Shown piece by piece: positions 37,032 through 45,270 of a DNA stretch of 64,000 nucleotides (its first letter is position 1; every line of letters starts with the position of its first letter). Source of the DNA: Blattabacterium cuenoti (GTDB lineage: Bacteria; Bacteroidota; Bacteroidia; Flavobacteriales; Blattabacteriaceae). A model generated the notes under the pieces. It ran no database searches. It was not told the origin of the DNA and was given only the letters and a program-made list of their open reading frames with translations. A program made the position numbers and the translations under genes. The stretch is from positions 155,020 through 219,019 of the forward strand of contig NZ_CP059192.1 of assembly GCF_014251595.1 (NCBI RefSeq), given 5' to 3'.

Positions 37032-37778
37032 TTATGATGATAAAAATAAATACAATGTAGAGGCCATAATACAACCTACTATAGGACCCAAGACAGGAAT
37101 CAAAGCGTAATCCCAGTCACTTTTACCTTTTCCCGGAATAGGAATAATAGAATATATGATTCTGGGACCTAAGTCACGAGCAGGATTTAGAGCTGCTCCT
37201 GTAGACCCTCCTAAGGATAAAACAATTCCTAATACGACCAAAGCGGAAGGAAGTGCTCCCAGGGATCCTAACCCTACAGGATATTTTCCTTCTTTGAAAA
37301 AAAGTGTTCCTTCTGTAGATAGATATAAAGAAATAAATATAAAAATAAAAGTAGCTAACACTTCACTTAAAAAATTAGAAAATAAATTTTTTATAGAAGG
37401 AATAGTTACAAAAACAGATAATTTTTCTTTTTTATCTTGATTTTCAAAAAAATAATCTTTGTATAAAAACCAGACGAACAAAGATCCTAACATCGCTCCA
37501 ATGAATTGAGAAAAAATATAAAAGGGGACTTGGTCCCAACTTAATTTTCCAATGATAGCAAAACTGATTGTTACACATGGATTTAAATGAGCTCCACTAT
37601 AAGGAGCAGAAACGGCTATTCCCATAAAAACAGCTAATGCCCATCCTATGGTAATGGTTAACCATTCTACATTTTTACTATGTCCTTTAGTTTTGTCCAA
37701 GACAACATTTGCTACCACTCCATTTCCTAAAAATACTAGAATCATTGTTCCTATGATTTCTGCATATATTTTTGTCAT
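37032..37778 (-). CDS. glpF: Glycerol facilitator (aquaglyceroporin)
   Basis: A six-helix MIP channel protein of 248 residues that lets glycerol cross the inner membrane. The first half-helix motif is NPC (66-68, in SGAHLNPCVT) where nearly all family members have NPA; the second is NPARD, the aquaglyceroporin form. Two inserted charged loops (ENQDKKEKLS and GKGKSDWD) are probably cytoplasmic or periplasmic. It lies 6 bases after glpK, so glycerol entry and phosphorylation are co-expressed. Confidence 0.94.
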   Translation of the reverse strand: MTKIYAEIIGTMILVFLGNGVVANVVLDKTKGHSKNVEWLTITIGWALAVFMGIAVSAPYSGAHLNPCVTISFAIIGKLSWDQVPFYIFSQFIGAMLGSLFVWFLYKDYFFENQDKKEKLSVFVTIPSIKNLFSNFLSEVLATFIFIFISLYLSTEGTLFFKEGKYPVGLGSLGALPSALVVLGIVLSLGGSTGAALNPARDLGPRIIYSIIPIPGKGKSDWDYALIPVLGPIVGCIMASTLYLFLSS

Positions 37779-37784
37779 TTTATT

Positions 37785-39287
37785 TTATTTTATTTGATCG
37801 GACCAAGAACGAGTTGTTTTGATTGCTCTTTTCCATCCTTGGATCCTTTCTAATCTATTAGACATTTTTTTTGGGTTAAAAACCTGTTCTAATTGCCATT
37901 TATCTTGAATTTCTTCAAGACTATCCCAATAATTTACAGCTAATCCCGCTAAATAAGCGGCCCCAGCTGCTGTAAGCTCAGATATTTTAGATTTAACAAC
38001 TTTTACGTTTAAAATATCAGATTGAAATTGCATTAATAATTTATTAACTGTAGCCCCCCCATCCACACGAAGTTCTTTAATCAAAATTCCAGAATCTGCT
38101 TCCATAGCTTTTAATACATCCATATTTTGAAACGCAATGCTTTCTAATGCTGCTCGAACAAGATGAGCAGAAGAAGTTCCTCTTGTTATCCCTACGATAG
38201 TTCCTCTTGCTTTTTGATCCCAATAAGGAGCACCTAATCCGGAAAAAGCTGGAACCAAATATAAACCTTCTGTATTATCGACGGAAGTTGCTAATATTTC
38301 AGCTTCATTTGAAGATAAAAGGAGACCCAATCCATCTCTAAGCCATTGAACTACTGCTCCTGCAATAAAAACACTCCCTTCCAATGCATATTGAACTTTA
38401 TTTTTTATTCTCCAAGCCACAGTCGTAATTAAATTATTTTGAGAAAAAACTGGTTTATCTCCTACATTCATTAACATAAAACAACCTGTTCCATAAGTAT
38501 TTTTTACCATTCCGACTTTAGTACACATTTGACCAAAAAGAGCAGCTTGCTGATCTCCAGCAATACCAGATATTGGTATTTTATGTGATAAAATATGCCC
38601 TGTTGTATAACCAAAAATTTCACTAGATGATTTTACTTCTGGAAGCATACTAATTGGTATGTCAAATAAATCTATTAGTTCTTGATCCCAACTAAGTGTA
38701 TGAATATTAAATAACATAGTACGAGAAGCATTAGTGACATCTGTGACATGAATTTCTTTACCGGTTAAATTCCATATTAACCATGAATCTATAGTTCCAA
38801 ATGCCAAATATCCTAAATTTGCTTTTTTTTTAGCTCCAGGAATATTTTCTAATATCCATCTAATTTTCGTAGCAGAAAAATAAGGATCTATAATTAAACC
38901 TGTTTTTTTTCGAATCATTTCGGTTAACCCTTCTTTTTTAATTTGATCACAATATTTAAATGTACGCCTATCTTGCCATACTATTGCATTAAAAATAGGT
39001 TCTCCCGTTTTTTTATCCCATACAACAGTGGTTTCTCTTTGATTGGTGATTCCGATGGATACAATATTTTCTCCTTCTAAATTCGCTTTCAAAATAGCTT
39101 CTAAAGCAACTGAAGCCTGCGTTGACCATATTTCTTCTGCATTGTGTTCTACCCATCCAGGATGAGGATAAATTTGAGTAAATTCTCTTTGAGCTACAGA
39201 AATAATATTCCCAATTTTATCAAAAATAATAGCTCTAGAACTTGTAGTTCCCTGATCTAATGATAGCACATATTTTTTCATAAACAT
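37785..39287 (-). CDS. glpK: Glycerol kinase
   Basis: GlpK phosphorylates glycerol to glycerol 3-phosphate (FGGY kinase family). [34 protein letters not shown] and RVDGGATVN are family blocks. At 500 residues the length is normal. Two ATG codons two apart are possible starts (39287 and 39281); the second gives [11 protein letters not shown]. It lies between glpD and glpF, with spacings of 18 and 6 bases. Confidence 0.96.
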   Translation of the reverse strand: MFMKKYVLSLDQGTTSSRAIIFDKIGNIISVAQREFTQIYPHPGWVEHNAEEIWSTQASVALEAILKANLEGENIVSIGITNQRETTVVWDKKTGEPIFNAIVWQDRRTFKYCDQIKKEGLTEMIRKKTGLIIDPYFSATKIRWILENIPGAKKKANLGYLAFGTIDSWLIWNLTGKEIHVTDVTNASRTMLFNIHTLSWDQELIDLFDIPISMLPEVKSSSEIFGYTTGHILSHKIPISGIAGDQQAALFGQMCTKVGMVKNTYGTGCFMLMNVGDKPVFSQNNLITTVAWRIKNKVQYALEGSVFIAGAVVQWLRDGLGLLLSSNEAEILATSVDNTEGLYLVPAFSGLGAPYWDQKARGTIVGITRGTSSAHLVRAALESIAFQNMDVLKAMEADSGILIKELRVDGGATVNKLLMQFQSDILNVKVVKSKISELTAAGAAYLAGLAVNYWDSLEEIQDKWQLEQVFNPKKMSNRLERIQGWKRAIKTTRSWSDQIK

Positions 39288-39305
39288 ATAATAACTTTTA
39301 CACTA

Positions 39306-40907
39306 TCAGATTTCTGGATAATAGTATTGCATAGCTAGCTTTTTAAAAGCATCTATTTGTGATTTTTCCCATTTTTCATCTTTAGAAAGTTCTTTAGCCA
39401 TTAATGCAGCTACTCTAGGTGCTATATCTATAGCTTTTTTGGCATTTAAAAATAATAAACGGAACCTTCTTGCCAAAACATCTTCAATTGTTCGAGCCAT
39501 TTCATTACGAACCATCCAAACTACTTCTGCTTCGGTATAAGAAGAAGAATTTTTTGAAATTAAAGATCCCCCTAATAATGGATTTTCCTCAATCAATTTT
39601 TTAATATGAGATTCATCTTCTCCATATTTATTCCAGTAAAGATTCTGACTTTTATATGATAAATAAGATCCATAAATTTTAAGATTCTTTGTGATAGAAG
39701 GTTTTTTATTTAATTTTCCTATTTCAATTGCTTTATTTACAGTATCTTCTGCCATTTTTCTATATGTGGTCCATTTCCCCCCTATAATACTGATTAATCC
39801 AGAAGAACTAATCATAAGTTTATGAGATCTAGAAATATCTTTAGTTTTTGCAAAAGAAGAACAGGAATTGTTAGGAACAAAAAGAGGACGCAAACCAGAA
39901 AATGCACTTAATATATCACTTTTTTTTGTATGAATTATAAAATATTTATTAAAAGTTTGTAATATAAAATCGATTTCTTCTTCTAAAGGTTTTGGTTCAA
40001 GAACACTTTTTTCTAAAAAAGTATCAGTAGTTCCTACTAAAACATGATCATACCATGGAACACAAAACAAAACTCTTCCATCCGAAGTTTTTGGAATAAC
40101 TATAGCATTTGAACTACTAAAAAAAGATTTATCTAACACAACATGTGTTCCTTGACTCGGTTTTATAAAAATCGGACAGGTAGATTCATCCATTCGTGAA
40201 ATAGAATCCGAAAAAACTCCGGTTGCATTGATTACTATTTTTGAGTAAATGGAATATTTTTTTTGAGTTTCAAGATCGTAGGCGATAACTCCAGAAATTT
40301 TATTTCCAACTTTTTTGATCAAATTTTTAACTTGAAAATAATTCAATAATATTCCACCTTTTTGAACACAAGTTTGTGCTAAATTTATAGCTAAACGTGC
40401 ATCATCAAATTGTCCATCATAATATAAAATCCCCCCTTTTAACTCTTGATTTTTTATTTCTGGAAAATCTTGGACTATTTCATATTTAGATAAAAATTGG
40501 GATTTTCCAAAACTTAACGATCCAGATAACCATTCGTATAATTTTAATCCCGTCCAGTACATGATTCCCATTTTCCAATCAAAAATGGGAATAATAAATT
40601 TTTTCTTTTTTACTAAATGAGGAGCGTTTTTAAATAAAAAGCCTCTTTCTTGTAATGCTTCATAAACTAATTTTATATTTCCTTGAGCTAAATATCGTAT
40701 TCCTCCATGAACTAATTTTGTACTACGACTGGAAGTGGCTTTAGAAAAATCAGATTGCTCTAATAAAAGAGTTTTATATCCTCTAGAAGAAGAATCTAAA
40801 GCTATTCCTAGGCCAGTAGCTCCTCCTCCAATAATGATAATATCCCAAATATTTACATTTTCTAAAATCTTCACAAACCTATTTCTATTTAAAAAACCTT
40901 TCATCAT
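39306..40907 (-). CDS. glpD: Aerobic glycerol-3-phosphate dehydrogenase
   Basis: GlpD is a membrane-associated FAD enzyme that oxidises glycerol 3-phosphate to DHAP and feeds electrons to the quinone pool. The dinucleotide fold IIIIGGGATGLGIALD is near residues 23-38, SSRSTKLVHGGIRYL is the FAD/substrate block, and the C-terminal DAO_C domain includes RNEMARTIEDVLARR. At 533 residues it is complete. Its start could be either of two adjacent ATG codons. A TAAATTTG -7 box lies just upstream, so glpD-glpK-glpF may have its own promoter within the long reverse block. Confidence 0.95.
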   Translation of the reverse strand: MMKGFLNRNRFVKILENVNIWDIIIIGGGATGLGIALDSSSRGYKTLLLEQSDFSKATSSRSTKLVHGGIRYLAQGNIKLVYEALQERGFLFKNAPHLVKKKKFIIPIFDWKMGIMYWTGLKLYEWLSGSLSFGKSQFLSKYEIVQDFPEIKNQELKGGILYYDGQFDDARLAINLAQTCVQKGGILLNYFQVKNLIKKVGNKISGVIAYDLETQKKYSIYSKIVINATGVFSDSISRMDESTCPIFIKPSQGTHVVLDKSFFSSSNAIVIPKTSDGRVLFCVPWYDHVLVGTTDTFLEKSVLEPKPLEEEIDFILQTFNKYFIIHTKKSDILSAFSGLRPLFVPNNSCSSFAKTKDISRSHKLMISSSGLISIIGGKWTTYRKMAEDTVNKAIEIGKLNKKPSITKNLKIYGSYLSYKSQNLYWNKYGEDESHIKKLIEENPLLGGSLISKNSSSYTEAEVVWMVRNEMARTIEDVLARRFRLLFLNAKKAIDIAPRVAALMAKELSKDEKWEKSQIDAFKKLAMQYYYPEI

Positions 40908-40920
40908 TTTTCACTCATAT

Positions 40921-40928
40921 CAAATTTA
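40921..40928 (-). promoter_or_regulatory. Putative -7 promoter element for glpD-glpK-glpF
   Basis: The reverse strand reads TAAATTTG (match to TAnnTTTG), 13 bases before the glpD ATG, which would give a very short leader. No -33 TTG is seen at the usual distance. The 112-base gap between ffh and glpD is one of the widest in this block, consistent with a promoter. Confidence 0.33.
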
Positions 40929-41019
40929 GAATGGAATATCCTAACTTTATTGGGATTTTTAAAGTATTAAATGAACAAAATTAAAAATATTTTCAATAAA
41001 AGAAAATTATAATTTATAA

Positions 41020-42369
41020 TTATATATTATTTTCTTTTTTAATCATTTGATATATAAAATCTTTTATAATTTTTTTTCCTGAATAATCATGAATTTTTTT
41101 CATGATTTTATTCATATCATAAAATTGTTTCAAAAAAAGATCTATATGACTCAATATAACTCCAGACCCTTTAGAGATTCGTTTTTTTCTTTTGATATCA
41201 ATTAAAATTTTAGGATGACTTCTTTCATAAGGAGTCATAGAATAAATAATCGATTCTATTTTTTTGATAGAATCTTTTTGATTTCCAGAAAAAGAAAAAA
41301 ACTTATCAATACCAGGAATCATTGAAATGATATTTTTTATATTTCCTATTTTTTTGATTTGTTGAATTTGCTCTAATAAATCATTAAAATCAAAACGATT
41401 TTTTGAAATTTTTTGATAAATTTTTTTAGTTCTTTTTTCATCAAATTGTTCTTGTACTTTTTCAACTAAAGAAACAATATCTCCCATCCCCAATATTCTA
41501 TTCGCTATCCTATCTGGATGAAAAATTTCTAAATCCTCTATTTTTTCTCCATTAGTAATAAATTTTATAGGTTTTTTCACGACACTAGACATTGTTATAG
41601 CAACCCCTCCTCTACTATCTCCATCTAATTTGGTTATTACAATTCCATTAAAATTCAACTCTTTTGAAAAATATTGAGCCGTATTTATAGCGTCTTGTCC
41701 TGTCATAGCATCAACAATAAATAAAACTTCATCTGGTTTAGAATATTCATTTATTTTTTTGATTTCTTCCATCATAATCTTATCTATTGATAATCTACCC
41801 GCTGTATCAATAATAATTACATTTTTCTTTTTTTTAGAAGCATAAAGAATAGATTGAGATACAATTTCTATAACATCTTTACTTTCTTTTAAAGAAAAAA
41901 CAGGAATATTGACTTGATCCGAAATTAATTTCAATTGATCTATAGCTGCAGGACGATGAATATCGGCCGCAACTAACAAAGGATTTTGATTTTTTTTTCT
42001 TAAAAAAAAAGCAAGTTTAGAGGAAAAAGAAGTTTTTCCGCTTCCCTGTAATCCACAAATTAAAATAATACTCGGATTTTTAGAAATATTTATTTCTATA
42101 TTTTTTCCTCCCATAAGACAAACTAATTCGTCATATACTATTTTTGTTATTAATTGTCTTGGATTTAATGAGGTTATAACTTTTTGTCCGATAGATTTTT
42201 TTTGAATTTTTTGAATAAAACTTCTAACTATTTTATAATTCACATCTGCGTCAATAAGTGCTCGTCCAATTTCTTTTAAAGAAGATGCTATATTAATTTC
42301 TGTAATTGCACTATTACCCTTTAAAATATGAAGAGCTTTAGATAATTTATTTTGTAAATGTTCAAACAT
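41020..42369 (-). CDS. ffh: Signal recognition particle protein Ffh
   Basis: Ffh binds signal sequences and, with FtsY, targets ribosomes to the membrane. The N domain is followed by the GTPase G domain with GLQGSGKTSFSSKL (P-loop), DTAGRLSID and TKLDGDSRGG, then the M domain, whose methionines are partly replaced by isoleucine and lysine as expected in AT-rich genomes. At 449 residues it is full length. I looked for the 4.5S RNA gene in the flanking gaps and did not see it. Confidence 0.96.
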   Translation of the reverse strand: MFEHLQNKLSKALHILKGNSAITEINIASSLKEIGRALIDADVNYKIVRSFIQKIQKKSIGQKVITSLNPRQLITKIVYDELVCLMGGKNIEINISKNPSIILICGLQGSGKTSFSSKLAFFLRKKNQNPLLVAADIHRPAAIDQLKLISDQVNIPVFSLKESKDVIEIVSQSILYASKKKKNVIIIDTAGRLSIDKIMMEEIKKINEYSKPDEVLFIVDAMTGQDAINTAQYFSKELNFNGIVITKLDGDSRGGVAITMSSVVKKPIKFITNGEKIEDLEIFHPDRIANRILGMGDIVSLVEKVQEQFDEKRTKKIYQKISKNRFDFNDLLEQIQQIKKIGNIKNIISMIPGIDKFFSFSGNQKDSIKKIESIIYSMTPYERSHPKILIDIKRKKRISKGSGVILSHIDLFLKQFYDMNKIMKKIHDYSGKKIIKDFIYQMIKKENNI

Positions 42370-42384
42370 AAGTATATATTTTTT

Positions 42385-44145
42385 TTACATACGATCAAGC
42401 ATTTTTATGCCCAATAAATTCATACCAGATTTTATAACATTTCCTGTTATATGAACAATATTCATGCAAATATTACTATGAATTATATTTAAAGGATCTA
42501 TTAATTTTTTATTTTGATAAAGATGATTAAAAGTTTTAGATACTTCATAAATATAATTAGCAATTAAAGAAGGATTTAAATAAATGACCGATTGTTTTAA
42601 TATTAATGGATATTTTTGAAGAATTTTGATCATATTTTTTTCGTGTATATCAAATTTTATATTTGACCAAAAATAATTTAATAACGAACATAACTTGAAG
42701 AAATTTTGCTCCAAAGAACGAATTCTAGAATAAGTATATTGAATATATGTTCCTGTTTTTCCTTTAAAATCTATCGATTTTTCAGGATTAAAAATTATTT
42801 TCTTTTTTGGATCTATTTTAAGAAAATAATATTTTAAAGCTCCTAATCCTATAATTTCAGCAGACTGTTCTTGTTCTTCTTTAAATTTTCTAAAAAAATT
42901 CTTTTTTGCAATAGAATACATTTTTAAAATGAGACTATCTGCGTCAACAACATTTCCTTCTCTAGATTTCATCCTACCACTAGGTAAATATACCATTTCA
43001 TAAGATAAATGAGATAATTTGTTGATCCATTCATACCCCAAACGTTTCAATATCTTAAAAAGAACTTGAAAATGATAATCTTGTTCTTTCCCTACTATAT
43101 ATATAATTTGATCAAGATTATATTTTTTAAAACGTTCTACTGCTGTTCCAATATCTTGAGTCATATATACGGAAGTTTGATCAGATCTTAACAAAAGTTT
43201 ATGATCGAAACCTTCTTTTATTAAATCTATCCAAATAGATCCATCTTCTTTTTGAAAAAAAATTCCTTTTCTAAGACCTTTTTTTACTATTCTTTTTCCA
43301 ATTTCATAAATATCGCTTTCATATTCTATTTTATCAAAAGTGATTCCCAACTTTTGATAAGTTTCTTCAAAGCCATTATAAACCCATTGATTCATTTTTT
43401 TCCAAATATTTCGAATTATAGGATCTCCTAATTCCCATTTTTTTAATAATTCTCTAGTTTGACTTATAATGGTTTGATTATCTATTTCCTTTTTTTTTTC
43501 AGATGATTCTTTAATTTCTTTACGATAAATTTTATCAAATAAACTATAATATTTTCCTACAAAATGATCTCCTTTAATTTTAACACTATCTGGAGTTTCT
43601 CCTTTTCCAAATTTTTTCCAAGCCATCATTGATTTACATATATGTATACCTCTATCATTAATAATTTGAATTCTTATTATTTCATGACCAACCATTTTTA
43701 ATATTTCTGCTATAGATGCTCCAATTAGGCTATTTCTAACATGTCCTAAATGAAGAGGTTTATTTGTATTAGGAGAAGAATATTCTATCATGATTTTTTT
43801 AGAAGGATATTTTAAATCATAAAAATTCATATTTAACATTTTTTTCAGAAGATAAACATAATAATCATCCTTGAAAATAAAATTTAAAAAACCTTCAATA
43901 AGATCAAATCGAATTAGCCCTTTTAATTGATTTTGTACATAATTTCCAATGTCTTTTCCTATTTTTTCTATAGGCTTGTTTAACTTTTTGGATAAAGGAA
44001 ACAAAATTAAAGTAATATCTCCTGAATATTCTTTCTTAGTATATTGAAAATTCAATTCAGGACAGTGTTCTATTTGATATAAAATAAATATAGATTTTTC
44101 GACTGTTTTTTCTATAGATAAAAAATTATCATTCATAGATAACAT
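42385..44145 (-). CDS. argS: Arginyl-tRNA synthetase
   Basis: A class Ia synthetase. The N-terminal Add1 domain leads to EYSSPNTNKPLHLGHVRNS, which holds the HIGH-type HLGH, and to GRMKSREGNVVDAD, which replaces KMSKS in this family. The C-terminal DALR anticodon domain ends the protein. At 586 residues it is normal. It lies 15 bases upstream of ffh and 7 after ilvE. Confidence 0.96.
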   Translation of the reverse strand: MLSMNDNFLSIEKTVEKSIFILYQIEHCPELNFQYTKKEYSGDITLILFPLSKKLNKPIEKIGKDIGNYVQNQLKGLIRFDLIEGFLNFIFKDDYYVYLLKKMLNMNFYDLKYPSKKIMIEYSSPNTNKPLHLGHVRNSLIGASIAEILKMVGHEIIRIQIINDRGIHICKSMMAWKKFGKGETPDSVKIKGDHFVGKYYSLFDKIYRKEIKESSEKKKEIDNQTIISQTRELLKKWELGDPIIRNIWKKMNQWVYNGFEETYQKLGITFDKIEYESDIYEIGKRIVKKGLRKGIFFQKEDGSIWIDLIKEGFDHKLLLRSDQTSVYMTQDIGTAVERFKKYNLDQIIYIVGKEQDYHFQVLFKILKRLGYEWINKLSHLSYEMVYLPSGRMKSREGNVVDADSLILKMYSIAKKNFFRKFKEEQEQSAEIIGLGALKYYFLKIDPKKKIIFNPEKSIDFKGKTGTYIQYTYSRIRSLEQNFFKLCSLLNYFWSNIKFDIHEKNMIKILQKYPLILKQSVIYLNPSLIANYIYEVSKTFNHLYQNKKLIDPLNIIHSNICMNIVHITGNVIKSGMNLLGIKMLDRM

Positions 44146-44152
44146 AAAATGA

Positions 44153-45220
44153 TTATTTATAATGATATTTTTTTAATCGAATTCTCCATCCAAAAGGATC
44201 TTCTGATAGATTATGTTGTATATCCAACAACCTTTTTTTTAAATAAAGAGATATTCTTTTTTCTTCTGATAAATTTGGCAAATCATAATCATTTTCTTGA
44301 AAACTAATTGTTTCAAAATAATTTACAACAGCTGCTGTTCCACAGCCAAAAGCTTCTTTCAATTCTCCACTTTTCAATCCTTCTATAATTTCTGAAACAC
44401 TTAAATTTCGTTCTTCTACAGGAAACCCTTCTTTCTCCGCCAAAGAGATAATACTTTTACAGGTAATTCCAGATAATATATTATCATTGGCTTTTGGAGT
44501 TACAAGTTTATTTTTTAAATAAAAAAAAACATTCATAGTTCCGGATTCTTCTATCATTGTATGAGTAGAAGAATCTGTCCACAATATTTGATCATATCCT
44601 TTTTCGTTAGCTAACCGAGTTGGATAAAAAGAAGAAGCATAATTACCAGCAGCTTTAGTAAAACCAACCCCTCCTGATGCAGAACGGCTATATTTTTCTT
44701 CTATTTTAATTTTCAAGGGATGTTTATAATAAGTATCTGCAGGAGTAGATATTATCATAAACATATAATCTTCAGAAGGTTTAGCGGATAAAACACCATT
44801 AGTTGCAATTAGAAAAGGACGAATATATAAAGATTGTCCATAATGTTTTGGAATCCAATTCCTATCTATATCTATTAATTTTTTTAATCCATTCATAAAA
44901 ATATTTTCTGGTATAGCAGGCATCTCCAAACGAAAAGCGGATTTATTCATTCTTTTAAAATTTTCTTCTGGACGAAACAAAAAAACTTCTTCATTTCTAT
45001 CCTTATAAGCTTTCATTCCTTCAAAAACAGCTTGTCCATAATGAAAAACAAGAGATATAGGAGAAAACATGATATTTCCAAAAGGCTTAATAATAGAATG
45101 AATCCATTTACCATTCTTAAATTCAGAACAAAACATATGATCTGAATATTGATTTCCAAAAATAATATTGTTAAAATCCATTTTTTGAATCCTAGAATGT
45201 AAGGTTTTTTCTATTTTCAT
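44153..45220 (-). CDS. ilvE: Branched-chain amino acid aminotransferase
   Basis: IlvE is a fold-type IV PLP enzyme that interconverts Leu, Ile, Val and their 2-oxoacids. The PLP lysine is in GGVGFTKAAGNYASS; YGQAVFEGMKAYKD and WTDSSTHTMIEESGTMN are family blocks. I start at ATG 45220 (355 residues), which gives MKIEKTLHSR; the open frame extends 13 residues upstream to 45259 with a hydrophobic stretch not typical of the family. It lies next to an E1 dehydrogenase that would act on the oxoacids it makes. Confidence 0.93.
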   Translation of the reverse strand: MKIEKTLHSRIQKMDFNNIIFGNQYSDHMFCSEFKNGKWIHSIIKPFGNIMFSPISLVFHYGQAVFEGMKAYKDRNEEVFLFRPEENFKRMNKSAFRLEMPAIPENIFMNGLKKLIDIDRNWIPKHYGQSLYIRPFLIATNGVLSAKPSEDYMFMIISTPADTYYKHPLKIKIEEKYSRSASGGVGFTKAAGNYASSFYPTRLANEKGYDQILWTDSSTHTMIEESGTMNVFFYLKNKLVTPKANDNILSGITCKSIISLAEKEGFPVEERNLSVSEIIEGLKSGELKEAFGCGTAAVVNYFETISFQENDYDLPNLSEEKRISLYLKKRLLDIQHNLSEDPFGWRIRLKKYHYK

Positions 45221-45270
45221 AAAATTAAAAGATATTTGTAAAACAAAAATAATAAACAATTATTTATAAA

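Noticed and set aside
40908..41019. Gap next to ffh considered as a 4.5S SRP RNA gene
   Set aside because: The conserved GGAA-loop hairpin and its asymmetric loop are absent and the region is too AT-rich.
45221..45259. Upstream extension of ilvE
   Set aside because: The extra 13 residues are hydrophobic and not typical; MKIEKTLHSR is a better start.
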